Assembly (NCBI GenBank): GCA_964019695.1
Contig: OZ026514.1
Coordinates: 8,246,751-8,310,750, forward strand
Origin: Loripinus fragilis
Lineage: Eukaryota; Mollusca; Bivalvia; Lucinida; Lucinidae
Direction: 5' to 3'
DNA length: 64,000 nt
The position numbers and the translations under genes are program-made. Under the pieces are notes generated by a model. The model was not told the origin of the DNA. It did no database searches and worked only from the letters and a program-made list of their open reading frames with translations. Shown here piece after piece: positions 49,001 through 57,299 of this stretch. Each line of letters opens with the position of its first letter. The first letter of the stretch is position 1.

Positions 49001-52000
49001 GATGCTGATGAAACACTCTCTCATTTCTTGCTGGAATGTAAGGCCCTACAGGAATATAGACAACCGATTGTGGCAGCTATAGAATCAGCCTGTGCTTCAC
49101 TATGTGTTGATCTGGGTATTTGTACTCTGGGTGTCGAGCTTGTTAAGTTGGTTATAGATTGCTCTTCTGTTCTTGCTGTACATCCTTAAGTTAAAGTGGC
49201 TCAACTTCAAGCAATCCAATTTCACAGTACACAGTTATGCTATGCGCTGCACAGCCTACGCTTCAAGAAACTGGGACTTGTGCCGAAACGCAAACGACGT
49301 AGACAAGCGAAGAATCAGTAGTATCCACGAGTCACCCTATGTTTATATATTTTTTGAGATCTGAGTGCCCTTACTACTCCAAGAGAGGTGGGTCTTTGAA
49401 GGCGGAATCTACATAAAACAGTTACAGTTACAATAGCTGATCTGAGTGCAGACAACAAAAACCCAAACATTACCCTGCATGCAAAGAGTGTATCTCTGAA
49501 GTGTGTCTTCAAGGTGTGAAACTGCTATCAAAACAAATGGTCCTTTATATAAACATCTTTAATTAAGGTGTTAGTCCAAACCGCTTGAATGTGTTAAATC
49601 AAGTTAATAACCATAGTCATGCTGATCACAGATATGCCCCCTGTTGCTTCAGAATAAGGTACCTGATCATGGTCACAGTTTTCAATGCAGTCTGTGTATA
49701 ATTTGTAACTAATGATATATTGCAACCAAACTAGCTAACCGGTTTTATTTTGAAGTGACTTATTCACCAGAATAAGGGTGAACAGTTACCATCAGATGGA
49801 GTGTTGAAATTGAGTTAATTCAAATTGCCTTGGCTTGATTTACCAGTATCAGATTATAAAAATGTTAGGATTAACAAGCTATTTCCCAAAATGACCCTAT
49901 ATTGAATTTAGATCTTGTATACCGTTTTTGTAGATGGCAAGTGACATGTGCTATATGGACTGTTGCAGAGTTCCTATAAAACAGATGCACAGAAAAAGCC
50001 TGATTTAGTAGATCAGAATGAACCCTAAGCTTGCAGTAGCAACTGAACAAAATTGACAGTTATGTCTTAAGGACAGAGGCATGTGCATTAATGTATGCCT
50101 GTTATTTATTTGAGCCAATCAACCACTTCAAATGACCAGCAATCGACCAGTAATGACCAGTTAAAACCGGTTTTAACCCCTGGCCCGGTCGATATGAGTA
50201 TTGATCGCCTTTTTGCCAACCTTGTATCTCACGGCATGTGCCTTTATCAGGTCATGATGACGTTACACTTTTTGAATGACATCGCCGATGACGCTGAATT
50301 GACACAATCATCGATAATTACATTATAATCGCTAGTTTGAAGAGTGAACCAATGGGTATACTGATAAATAGAATACCAGGTAAGCGTCTTACGAGTATTG
50401 ACTGCCTTTTTACCAACCTTGTATCTCATGGCATTTGTCTTTATCAGGTCATGATGACGTTGCACTTTTTGAATGACGTCCCCGATGAGGCTGAATCGAC
50501 ACAATCATCCATAATAACATCATAATCGCTAGTTTGAAGAGTGAACCAATGGATATACTGATAAAGAGAATACCAGGTTAACGTCTTTTGATATCAAGCT
50601 TACCAGCCTTGGCTTTAAGAACGCATGTTGAATGGCTCGGCAAGCCTCGCGATGTCAATAAGCATTCTCAAAGCCTTGTCTGGTATACTTGATATATTTA
50701 AAGACGCGAACCTGGTATTCTCTGTTTCAGGGTGGGTGGTCACGTGGTTTTTGTTTGGGTACACTGAACGGAAAAATGTCGGACTTCTTTCCACATCGAT
50801 GTTTTTAGCGAAAGTAAGTAGAGATTTCTCCGAGTTTTTTCATCTTTACCCCATAATTTATACACCTTTTTCCAGCCCACATTTTTCCCAATCTAACGAT
50901 GCCAGGATATCCTCATAAAGCTTCTTACTTTGAGTATAGACTCTGTCACAAAATTTTTAGTGACGAAGATCGAGCCTGAATTATAGAAATAAACTGTACG
51001 GACGACAAGTATTTTCTTTGTGACAGAGTTTGTACTCAAAGTAAGAAGCTTAAAGAGGATATCCTGATAGCGTTTGATCGGGAAAAATGTGGGCTGGAAA
51101 ATGGTGTATAACTTTCTGGGTATAGATAAGAAAACATAGAGAAATCTACTTACATTCAATCAGAATGTTCGCACAGTGTATTGGAACATCTGTGCAGTGT
51201 ATCTGAACAAAAACCACGTGACTACCCACCCTGTATTTATCTAGACCTATGTTTTATCAAGTGCAAGTCCATTTGACAATCTGATGAGTTGTAGATTTAT
51301 AGTGGCAAGCTGTAAACACCCTGATCAGACCACATCTTCCAGGTCAAAATATTCATGGTTAGTATGGTAAAACTGTTTTCAGTCTGAAGGTAGTAATACC
51401 TAAAATGCCATTTAACTACCAAGTTCAGATATAAGAGTGTAATTGAAAATATTTTTTTCTTTCTTGTTGACCAAGACATTTTGTTGTGGGTACTCAAAAG
51501 AACAGTCCTTTTGAGCACCCAAACACATGTTTAAACTGATGGGTAAGAAAATAATTTGCGCTCAAATGTTGTTTTTTAGCTGGACCTATAGAGGTGTCTA
51601 AAATAGAAGTGACCTTTCTGACAGAATGGCAAACAGGAACTCTGCTTTGTCAGATATATAGTAAAACCTCGATAATTTGCACTCTGATTGTTCAAATAAT
51701 ACTTGCAAACTTGAATTACATTTTAGAAATCATTGATTTAGAGAATACAGGACTATTTATGAACTATTTTTATAACTGTCTGTAAAACATAATTATGTTG
51801 TTGGTGTGTAAAAGAAACGTCTGAGGGAGACGTTTCTTTTACGCACCCAAAACATATGTGTGATAGAAAAAAATCTGATAATTTTCATTTTTGGGGGTAT
51901 ATATTGTTATGTGTACCTCCCTATAATTCGAACTACTGATAATCCGAAATAAAACCTCTAGTCTCAAGGATTTAACAGACTCTACTCAGACTTCTGTATG

Positions 52001-52383
52001 CTTTTCTGAGACCTGTTTTGTCAAAACATTTAGTTTGCAGGCCTTTAGTTAAGAGTATGTACCAAAAATTTAATTTTCTTATTTCTCAACCAAGCATATG
52101 TATAGGATACTCAAAAGATCAACGAGACAGTTCTTTTGAGCACTGTAAACATATTTTAAACTGATGGGTAAGAAAATATTACAATTTTATGCTCAACAAT
52201 TTTGTTTATCTAACCCTATGAGTGTGAATCTCATGAACTGTTCCATTCCTAGTTTCTACATATATTTTGCAGGTTGAAACTCTCCTGGATGCCTTCACCA
52301 AGGACACTCATCTGTCCCATGAGGAAGTTATTAGAGCTCTTACAGACATGAACTCAAAACAAGATCTTAGAGAAATATTTCAG
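43364..52383 (+). CDS. CFAP36: CFAP36 (CCDC104/BARTL1), first three exons, incomplete at 3' end
   Basis: Exons 43364-43475, 45444-45508 and 52273-52383 join in phase into 96 residues starting at ATG 43364. The product follows the N-terminus of CFAP36 as I know it: a tryptophan and leucine-rich helix (WVYDELLCFLGS), then FIEANCLIFDP.. (compare FVEQKCEVFD), then EYKKIHKEYKKVVETLLD (compare TEIHQEYKELVEKLLE). This is the BART-like helical domain that binds ARL3-GTP; the protein is associated with cilia. The C-terminal coiled-coil region must lie past 64000, because I found no further exon. The start is supported by an A at -3 and an upstream stop in frame. Introns of 2.0 and 6.8 kb are filled with repeats. 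Confidence 0.88.
43729..43871 (-). mobile_element. tRNA-Asp-like SINE unit 1
   Basis: On the minus strand: 'ttagcgacatggttagagtgg' (box A), 'gactgtcacgcaggagt' (anticodon loop CTGTCAC = GUC, Asp) and 'gggttcgaatcctgg' (box B). No acceptor-stem pairing, so tRNA-derived rather than a tRNA gene. Nearly identical to the unit at 43977-44119. Confidence 0.85.
43977..44119 (-). mobile_element. tRNA-Asp-like SINE unit 2
   Basis: Repeat of 43729-43871 at a 248-bp offset with about two differences (gctgtt/gatgtt, ctcttc/ctgttc). The 105-bp spacer contains 'ggtagcgcctgagttgg' on the minus strand, possibly a second decayed tRNA-like head. Confidence 0.85.
44120..44900. other. CFAP36 intron 1, one unexplained minus-strand ORF
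   Basis: A minus-strand frame at 44156-44356 (MHTGDSSMVIINCPREKVLH.. to LPESLSS) is protein-like in composition but matches no family I know; an upstream in-frame stop and no clear splice sites argue for a fragment of a dead element. The rest has no recognised feature. Confidence 0.35.
44940..45018. repeat. isolated copy of the shared MITE hairpin
   Basis: 'attgtagaccctgatgaaatgcagcaat' / 'atgctgcatttcatctgggtcttcactgtttgc': outer boxes as in the MITE families, inner stem 'gaaatgcagcat' unique to this copy. Confidence 0.75.
45444..45508 (+). CDS. CFAP36: CFAP36 exon 2
   Basis: Acceptor tttctttccag, donor GTAAGT. It completes an Ile codon and adds FDPSVEDSQEYKKIHKEYKK and V. The 65-bp length keeps phase. 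Confidence 0.9.
46003..47293 (-). mobile_element. 5'-truncated LINE with reverse transcriptase C-terminal half
   Basis: Minus-strand frame (coding from about 47293 to 46431) begins at the catalytic LYADDTT motif of a non-LTR reverse transcriptase, followed by LNGMLLNTDKTKAM, KVLGVRIDNNLTWSIHI and YIQPHIDYCSTIWGG, and ends SGPVIWNNLPDCLKKLETVD. The upstream codons of the 319-codon ORF come from family N, so the element is truncated exactly before YADD. It ends in a (TAA/ATT)n tract (46003-46041). Intact frame over about 280 residues, so a fairly young copy. Clade not certain (L2/CR1/I-like). Confidence 0.88.
46244..46409. mobile_element. palindromic MITE family A copy in the LINE 3' region
   Basis: 'ctagataaaagtgcttt' to 'acacaattttacactcaaaattta'; centre 'gaagcgtatcaatgagacagttc' eroded. 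Confidence 0.75.
47911..48166. repeat. two tandem copies, 159-bp period
   Basis: 'agaaaaatgagataaaatca.caaag' to 'gaaatcct.gatccacccctg' occurs at 47921-48005 and 48080-48166. Confidence 0.85.
48264..48443. mobile_element. MITE family E copy, reversed
   Basis: 'gtgtcaaacagtttggatcctgattaggtctgggtccaaactgtttgcaaaggttatcagcagatgaca' is the reverse-oriented family E core; left 'ctttgcatgcatgctgggtag', right 'actcaaagagttataa'. Confidence 0.72.
48518..48655. mobile_element. palindromic MITE family A copy
   Basis: 'aggcctgcagataagagtgtgtaacc' to 'gatagataagaatatattcacaatt'; the centre is partly deleted (attaactgtttcaatgag). Confidence 0.82.
48750..50184. mobile_element. possible 1.4-kb element with 'ccaggggtt..aaaccgg' inverted ends
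   Basis: Left 'accaggggtggttttaaccgg..ggtcaatactggtcaattggtggtc', right inverse 'gccaggggttaaaaccggttttaactggtcattactggtcgattgctggtc'. The ends are imperfect and rich in 'ggtca.t.ctgg'. Contains the LINE fragment below. Confidence 0.5.
48986..49321 (+). pseudogene. LINE C-terminal zinc-knuckle region with one in-frame stop
   Basis: Plus-strand frame CNLCGDADETLSHFLLECKA, LQEYR.., an in-frame TAA after SSVLAVHP, then continues in the same frame to ALHSLRFKKLGLVPKRKRRR and a TAG. C..C.....E...HFLLEC is the C-terminal motif of many non-LTR retrotransposon polyproteins. Two adjacent palindromes (tattagatgtacatgtatctaata and agaggttaca..tgtaacctct) precede it. Confidence 0.75.
49322..50185. other. 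CFAP36 intron 2, no gene seen
   Basis: No recognised exon or repeat beyond the possible outer element. Confidence 0.35.
50186..50590. repeat. two tandem units of about 204 bp with matching open frames
   Basis: 'gagtattga.cgcctttttgccaaccttgtatctca.ggcat' to 'gagtgaaccaatgg.tatactgataaa.agaataccagg' occurs at 50194 and 50391. Both encode a similar 45-codon frame (SID.LF.NLVSHG.CLYQVMMTLHFLND.. to SSIIT, stop). May be chance conservation by descent. Confidence 0.85.
50728..51233. mobile_element. 506-bp foldback element, about 220-bp arms
   Basis: Ends CAGGGTGGGTGGTCACGTGG and (reverse complement) CAGGGTGGGTAGTCACGTGG. The arms stay complementary through 'ccagcccacatttttccc' and 'aggatatcctc..aagcttcttactttgagta'. 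Loop about 50954-51015. Confidence 0.88.
51421..51591. mobile_element. palindromic MITE family A copy
   Basis: 'ttcagatataagagtgtaattga' to 'tttttagctggacctatag'; centre shortened to 'gaacagtccttttgagc'. Confidence 0.82.
51656..51960. mobile_element. pogo-like fragment split by a family A variant
   Basis: 'tatatagtaaaacctcgataatttgcac' at the left and 'tataattcgaactactgataatccgaaataaaacctc' at the right are pogo/Tigger-type termini ('cagtaaaacctcgataattcga'). Confidence 0.55.
51785..51865. mobile_element. short variant palindromic element related to family A
   Basis: 'gtgtaaaagaaacgtctgagggagacgtttcttttacgcacccaaaacatatg': near-perfect 20-bp arms, different centre (gtctgagggagac) from other family A copies. 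Confidence 0.78.
52036..52230. mobile_element. palindromic MITE family A copy
   Basis: 'aggcctttagttaagagtatgta' to 'tttatctaaccctatgag'; centre reduced to 'agatcaacgagacagttcttttgag'. It ends about 45 bases before CFAP36 exon 3. Confidence 0.85.
52273..52383 (+). CDS. CFAP36: CFAP36 exon 3
   Basis: Acceptor tatattttgcag, donor GTAGTT. 37 codons: VETLLDAFTKDTHLSHEEVI.. to QDLREIFQ, in phase 0 at both ends. A family A MITE ends about 45 bases upstream. Confidence 0.88.
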
Positions 52384-52491
52384 GTAGTTATCTTACCTTT
52401 ACAGTGAAGTACCTTTATAACATACCTCCTTGTAATACAGATTTGGATATACCAGGGTCATGTTGTGGCTCCCAGATATTTTTACCATGGA

Positions 52492-52559
52492 ATTTTACAA
52501 AGAAATTATAGGAAAATGCCCATTAAATGGTCATTTTCCTATAATTCCTTTGTAAAATT
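52492..52559. repeat. hairpin, 28-bp arms
   Basis: 'aattttacaaagaaattata' .. 'tataattcctttgtaaaatt' plus 'ggaaaatg'/'cattttcc', loop 'cccattaaatggt'. One or two mismatches. 109 bases after CFAP36 exon 3. Confidence 0.85.
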
Positions 52560-52880
52560 GTCCCAAAATTACATGAATAATTTCTAACATGTTCCATTCC
52601 TATGGACCCCAAACGCGACTGAACTGTAGCCTATTTCTCCAGCAATAGTACATTATCTTGTGGATACTCATGTCATTGAGATACTTCCAATGAGTACAAC
52701 AACATGTTTTTGTTGAAACCAAAGTAAAATGTTGCAAGTTTTATAGTATATGTATAAACCATAAATGCCAAGTCATGAGAAAACCTTAGACAGTTTTATG
52801 GTATAAATAATCTTATTCTGAGTTACCATATTGAACCCACATATTTCAGTTATAATGATGATGCAATGAGGCCCAATATT

Positions 52881-53306
52881 CAGGGCTCTCACACCCCTTT
52901 TTGGGAATGGGGCCGGGGCCTATGGAATTGGGAATATTAGCGGCATTTTGACTAAAATTGGGAAATTTGACATCACCCTTATGTATCACAATTCCATTGC
53001 TAGATTGATTCCAATAATTAAACTGCTATAATGAATGTTAATTAGTGTACTATGAGAAAAGGGAGAGAAAGAAGCAATTGTGATTGCATTCTATTATTCT
53101 GTGAAACTGTAAATAGGTAACAATGTGTTCTGTATTTGTATTATAAAGATGGAGAACCCGCCCCCCCCCCCCCCCCCAAAAAAAAAAAAAAAAAAAGAAA
53201 AAAAAAATTGGGAATTTTTTTTTTGTTGAATTGTGATAAAACATACTTTTTGGCTTTGGGAATGGGGCCGAATTTCGGCCCAAAAATTGGGTGACCGATA
53301 ACCCTG
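52881..53306. mobile_element. MITE with CAGGG ends and ATATT duplication
   Basis: Ends CAGGGCTCTCACACCCCTTT and (reverse complement) CAGGGTTATCGGTCACCCAA, followed by a shared 'attccc..gggccg' stretch. Direct repeat ATATT at 52876-52880 and 53307-53311. CAGGG termini recall hAT elements, but only 5 bp are duplicated. Confidence 0.75.
53161..53209. repeat. homopolymer tract: about 17 C then about 28 A (broken once)
   Basis: Uninterrupted C run followed directly by an A run with one or two G. Unstable by nature; likely length-variable and a possible assembly weak point. Confidence 0.95.
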
Positions 53307-53377
53307 ATATTCAACCTAATAAACGCACATGCTCTTATATGCACACACTGAGTTCTTTATGTGTTGTTTACACTATA

Positions 53378-53556
53378 CAGTAAAAGGCCAAAAATTTGCT
53401 TTCAAGATCTGTTATCGCTTAATGCAGGTCAAAAGTATTGCAGAATGCTCCAATGGGAGCATTCTGCAATATTTTCGACCTTCATTAAGCTACCAATTGT
53501 TATTAAGATCTTTGTTCTGTCTATTTTTGAGTGGCCGTTTTACACAGGTTTTACCG
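53378..53556. mobile_element. palindromic MITE family B copy 6
   Basis: CAGTAAAAGGCC left (small deletion), inverse of CGGTAAAACCTG right, TA at both sides. Centre 'attgcagaatgctccaatgggagcattctgcaat' is a perfect hairpin. Confidence 0.9.
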
Positions 53557-53754
53557 TACTAGACAAATTTCTTAATTCAGTCAATCAATTGGTGTAATTT
53601 CATTATTATTTCTGATTGGCCCTTTGTTAGGTTCTGAAATGTTTTACAAAAGCTCTTCTCAATCTCATTGATTATTTCTTAAGTTGTTTCTATACAAGTT
53701 TTATATCAAGAATAAAAACTGAGCTGACTTCCACTATTCATGAAAGGTATGATT

Positions 53755-54002
53755 TTAACCCTTTCCTTCATGAATAGTCATACTAGGCTCCACCCACTGT
53801 GAATAATTATATAAATTAACATTCATTTTGGTGCATAGAACAATGAAATTTCTTGTCAGGTCCGCTAGTGTAGGATCAGATACGTTATATTTCCATAAGC
53901 AAACAGAGTAGACCCTGATATGGCAGTTCTTACAAGAGCTGCCTGATCTGGGTCTGCTCTGTTTGCAAAAGTGTCAGAAGGCGTGTCCATGAGGTAAAGG
54001 GT
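53755..54002. mobile_element. TTAA-type MITE family C copy 3
   Basis: TTAACCCTTTCCTTCATGAA to CCATGAGGTAAAGGGT; core 'gcaaacagagtagaccctga' + 'gcagttcttacaagagctgc' + 'ctgggtctgctctgtttgc'. Confidence 0.9.
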
Positions 54003-54718
54003 AAAAAGGAATCTAGGAACATTTTCCCATGCACCTTTTCAAAATCTCATAACAATATTGCAGGGTTCCAGATAAGAGGGGTTAAAGGGTATTTCAGCAT
54101 TGATTTTTTGGAATTCAGCATTGAAAATTAAATTGAAGGGTAAAAATACCCTTTGCAGTTTGAGGTTTCAGTGCTGATATTCATTTTATGTGGTGAAATG
54201 TTAGGCAAATATTGGGTCTTTTTACAAGGCTTTGCATTTTCTGCAATTTGATATTTTAAATATGGAGTAAAATACTCATTAAATTAAAAAGTAGGGGGTG
54301 AAATACCCATTGGTCCAAATCCTCATCTAGACCACTGATATTGTCTTGATTGCCATTTCATACATGCTTCAAAAGCCCCATAATCACCAGTAGAACCGCG
54401 AGGAAACAGTTTCTGAACTAACTTTCTAACTTCTGTAAAAAATTTGGTATTCAACAATGAAGTTTGTCAGATAATTTTCAGACAATTCGATATGATTATT
54501 ATCAGCTTTAACCATGTTAACCCTATTAAGTGATTTGTAAAGAATACTTGCAAAAATTCACTATGAATTGATAGTTAATCTGTTGGGGTGTATATATAAA
54601 ATAGGCATAATAATTTTGAGTATAAAGAGTGGCTCAGCTCATTATTAGCTGGCTTAAATCATTAGAAGCCAGCTTATCTGATTCTACACTCTTTTCAAAA
54701 GAGAGTTGACTTAATGTT
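54003..54718. other. no gene; probable decayed elements
   Basis: 'gggttccagataagagg..aaagggtatttcagc' and 'aaatacccat..aaatcctcatctagaccac' (54061-54332) are a weak inverted pair. A hairpin 'agctggcttaaatcattagaagccagct' lies at 54646-54673. Confidence 0.4.
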
Positions 54719-55077
54719 TAGAATTTTGAAAAATTAAAATTTATGGAATTCACAAAATGCTTTTCAGATAGCAAACAGGGAAGATTCTGATCTGAACCTG
54801 CACTGTTTGTCTAGGTCTATTTGGCAGGCCACTAGTGTTCAAAATTTTAGATAGGGAACGCAGTGGCTCAGTGGTAGAGTGCTTGACTCAAGACTGAAGG
54901 GCCGTGGGTTTGAGTCTCATCGGTGTCACTGCGTTGTGTCCTTAAGCAAGACACATTAATCCTAGCTTAGTACTGGTTCAACCCAGGAAGGTCTATCACG
55001 ACGTGACTGAAATATTGTAGACTGGGACGTAAAGAATCAAATCAAATAAAATTTTAGAACATCTACCTTACTTAATG
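54719..55077. mobile_element. MITE family F copy split by a SINE
   Basis: 'tttagaattttgaaaaattaaaatttatggaattcacaaaatgc' left, core 'gcaaacagggaagattctgatct' and 'tttggcaggccactagtgttcaaaattttaga', then after the SINE 'attttagaacatctacctta'. Confidence 0.72.
54852..55047 (+). mobile_element. complete tRNA-derived SINE, 196 bp
   Basis: Box A 'gtggctcagtggtagagtg', box B-like 'gtgggtttgagtct', body and tail 'aaagaatcaaatcaaat'. Flanked by AAAATTTTAGA (54841-54851, 55048-55058). Same family as 15408-15614 but with a decayed box B. Confidence 0.93.
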
Positions 55078-55237
55078 ATAAGCTGATTGAGAACTCTTTT
55101 TTTGTGTGGATAGCGAAGACTGATCAACCTGGGCAAATGCCCAAGTCGATCTAGGTCTTTGATGAGCCTACATGACTGGTAATTATGTTGTTTTTCTCGT
55201 GCTCTGTCTCATATATCTAAGACTGATTGACATAGGG

Positions 55238-55365
55238 CCAGTTAAGCAATATTTTTCAGCATAAAATTGCAATTATTATCTTATCCATCAGTTAAAACAT
55301 GTGTTTTGGGTGCTCAAACAACTGTTTCATTAAGACGGTTCTTTTGAGTACCCCCAACATATTAG
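55238..55365. mobile_element. palindromic MITE family A copy, right end cut off
   Basis: 'catagggccagttaagcaata' to 'gagtacccccaacat', where the family Q repeat begins. Confidence 0.82.
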
Positions 55366-56410
55366 GCGCGTTGCTGAATTTCATATAAAGCTTACTTTTT
55401 GAGAAAACTTACCTCATCGTCATAAAGGATGAAACCGGTCTCAAATCAAAACTAAATGCCTCTACTTTAATTTTGATTGGGTTGTACGTTCGAAAATTGG
55501 TAGCGTCATATCTAAAAAAGGGGAGATAACTCTATCCTTGCAAAAAAGGGAATTGTGAAGTACGAATTTCGAAACGATGTTATGCGGTTTTAAAACATTA
55601 TTTTTTCGTAAATTATTTTATTTTCTAAAATCAATTTAACTTTTATTTATTTATAAATCAAATTTGGCTCATTTTCTTCATTTGCAGATATAGCTAATAA
55701 GGGATAACTCTTACTACCCTATAAAATAGAATCGTTTCTAATAATACCGTTATATTTATGTAAAAATGCGTAAAACTTTAGTTAAAACTTTTATTTCATT
55801 TTTGTATAACAACATGTGTACATATAATGCAATAAGTTCACATACAGATCATTTCGAAATACAAAAATGGGATTCAGAAGAAAGTCTATTGACTTTTGTA
55901 AATCTGTTTCCCAGCTATTCAATATTAAAAATACAATAATGGTATGACTTGAATTGACAATACAATATAAACAATACAGGAAAAACTCGATAATTCTAAT
56001 TGGAATCAACCAGGTTTTGTTAGCAGTTTAACTTTATCAATTCGAAGAAAAATATAAATTTGCTGTTCAAAAACATGATTTACAGCATTCTGACATGCTT
56101 GACGCCTTGGAAAATCGCTTGCAGTTGCTACCCTCGTGTGAAAAATACTCTGTTTTCGTGCATTTCACCAATACACTTGATATACTATTAGGCGCAGTTT
56201 CTGAATGCTTTTGAGAAAATTTACCTCATCGTCCTAAAGGATGAAAATAGTCTTCAATTGAAGATAAATGTCTATACTTATTTTTTGTTTGGGTCGCACA
56301 CTCAGAAATGGGTAGCGTCATATTGAAGAAAGGGGAGATAACTTTTATACTCGCAGAAAACAGAATCACGAAATACGAATTTTAAAAGTATCAAGTATGG
56401 ACTTTTTTCT
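55366..56410. repeat. direct repeat pair of family Q (about 825 bp apart)
   Basis: 'taggcgc.gtt.ctgaat..tgagaaaa.ttacctcatcgtc.taaaggatgaaa' with 'ggtagcgtcatat..aagaa.ggggagataact' at 55366-55570 and again at 56190-56400. The sequence between contains no gene. Confidence 0.7.
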
Positions 56411-56559
56411 GAAGACAAAGGGTCTGACACATTTCTTTAAGGTAATTTGGTATGCTTGATCCGAAAACCAATGTTTGCAAGCTGAGAAATGGCGTCTTAT
56501 TGGGCTTATTTGCAAGTTTTCAAGATGGCTGCCAAAATCATACAGAATCTTACATTGTT

Positions 56560-56820
56560 GTTGATTCATTGTTTAATGTTCCTCGGAATAAGTGTGGGGG
56601 TTCTGTGTTGGTCTTTGTTTTATTATGCATCTCTTTGTATTTTCTATCTATTTTTGTTCACACCTTGACAAGGAAGAGAATGGTAGTTGATTTGTTTTAA
56701 TTGTCTTCCTGATGTCTTGTGACTGTAAGTGTTCTGTTGCTCTTCCTCAAGATGCCGTGGGTTTATCTGCAGAAGTGAGTGTGCTTTTTCCTGTTTATAC
56801 TCACTTACTTTTGGCTTATC
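56560..56820. repeat. dispersed repeat family P, copy 2
   Basis: Matches 17395-17700 through 'gtgggggttctgtgttggtctttgttt' and 'gatgtcttgtgactgtaagtgttctgttgctcttcctc'. Confidence 0.6.
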
Positions 56821-57299
56821 TAGTGTCCAGCTATTATAATGAATGTTTCATTCATAGCACTATATGGAACTAGTTTCAATCTTTTAAAGTGATAAACGAG
56901 AAATGAGTTTTGAGAATCGACAAGTATTTTTGATTTAACTATCGTCATAATGTCCATACCCACAAAATGTGTTACACTATCTATATATCAAAAGTAAAAG
57001 CATTTAAATCCCTTAGAACCCAGTGGTAGAATTAGACCAGCCTTGCGTCCTCAGGACAACTTCTCGTGGGCGTCAAATTGTTTTGTGGGACCGCCTTAAA
57101 TAGGTAAAAGTATTGCCCTGAAAATAACCCATTTGAGCTATGTGAAATTGCGTGGTTTTCATGGCAACAAACAATGCGCTTCAAAACAGTTGGGTATTTC
57201 CCCACAAATTGCTTATATCTCAGCAGAAACTCATCTTAAAGTACTAACTCGATAAAAAAACAAAAGTAAGACATAGCAGCTTCATTCAGCGTTAAAGTA

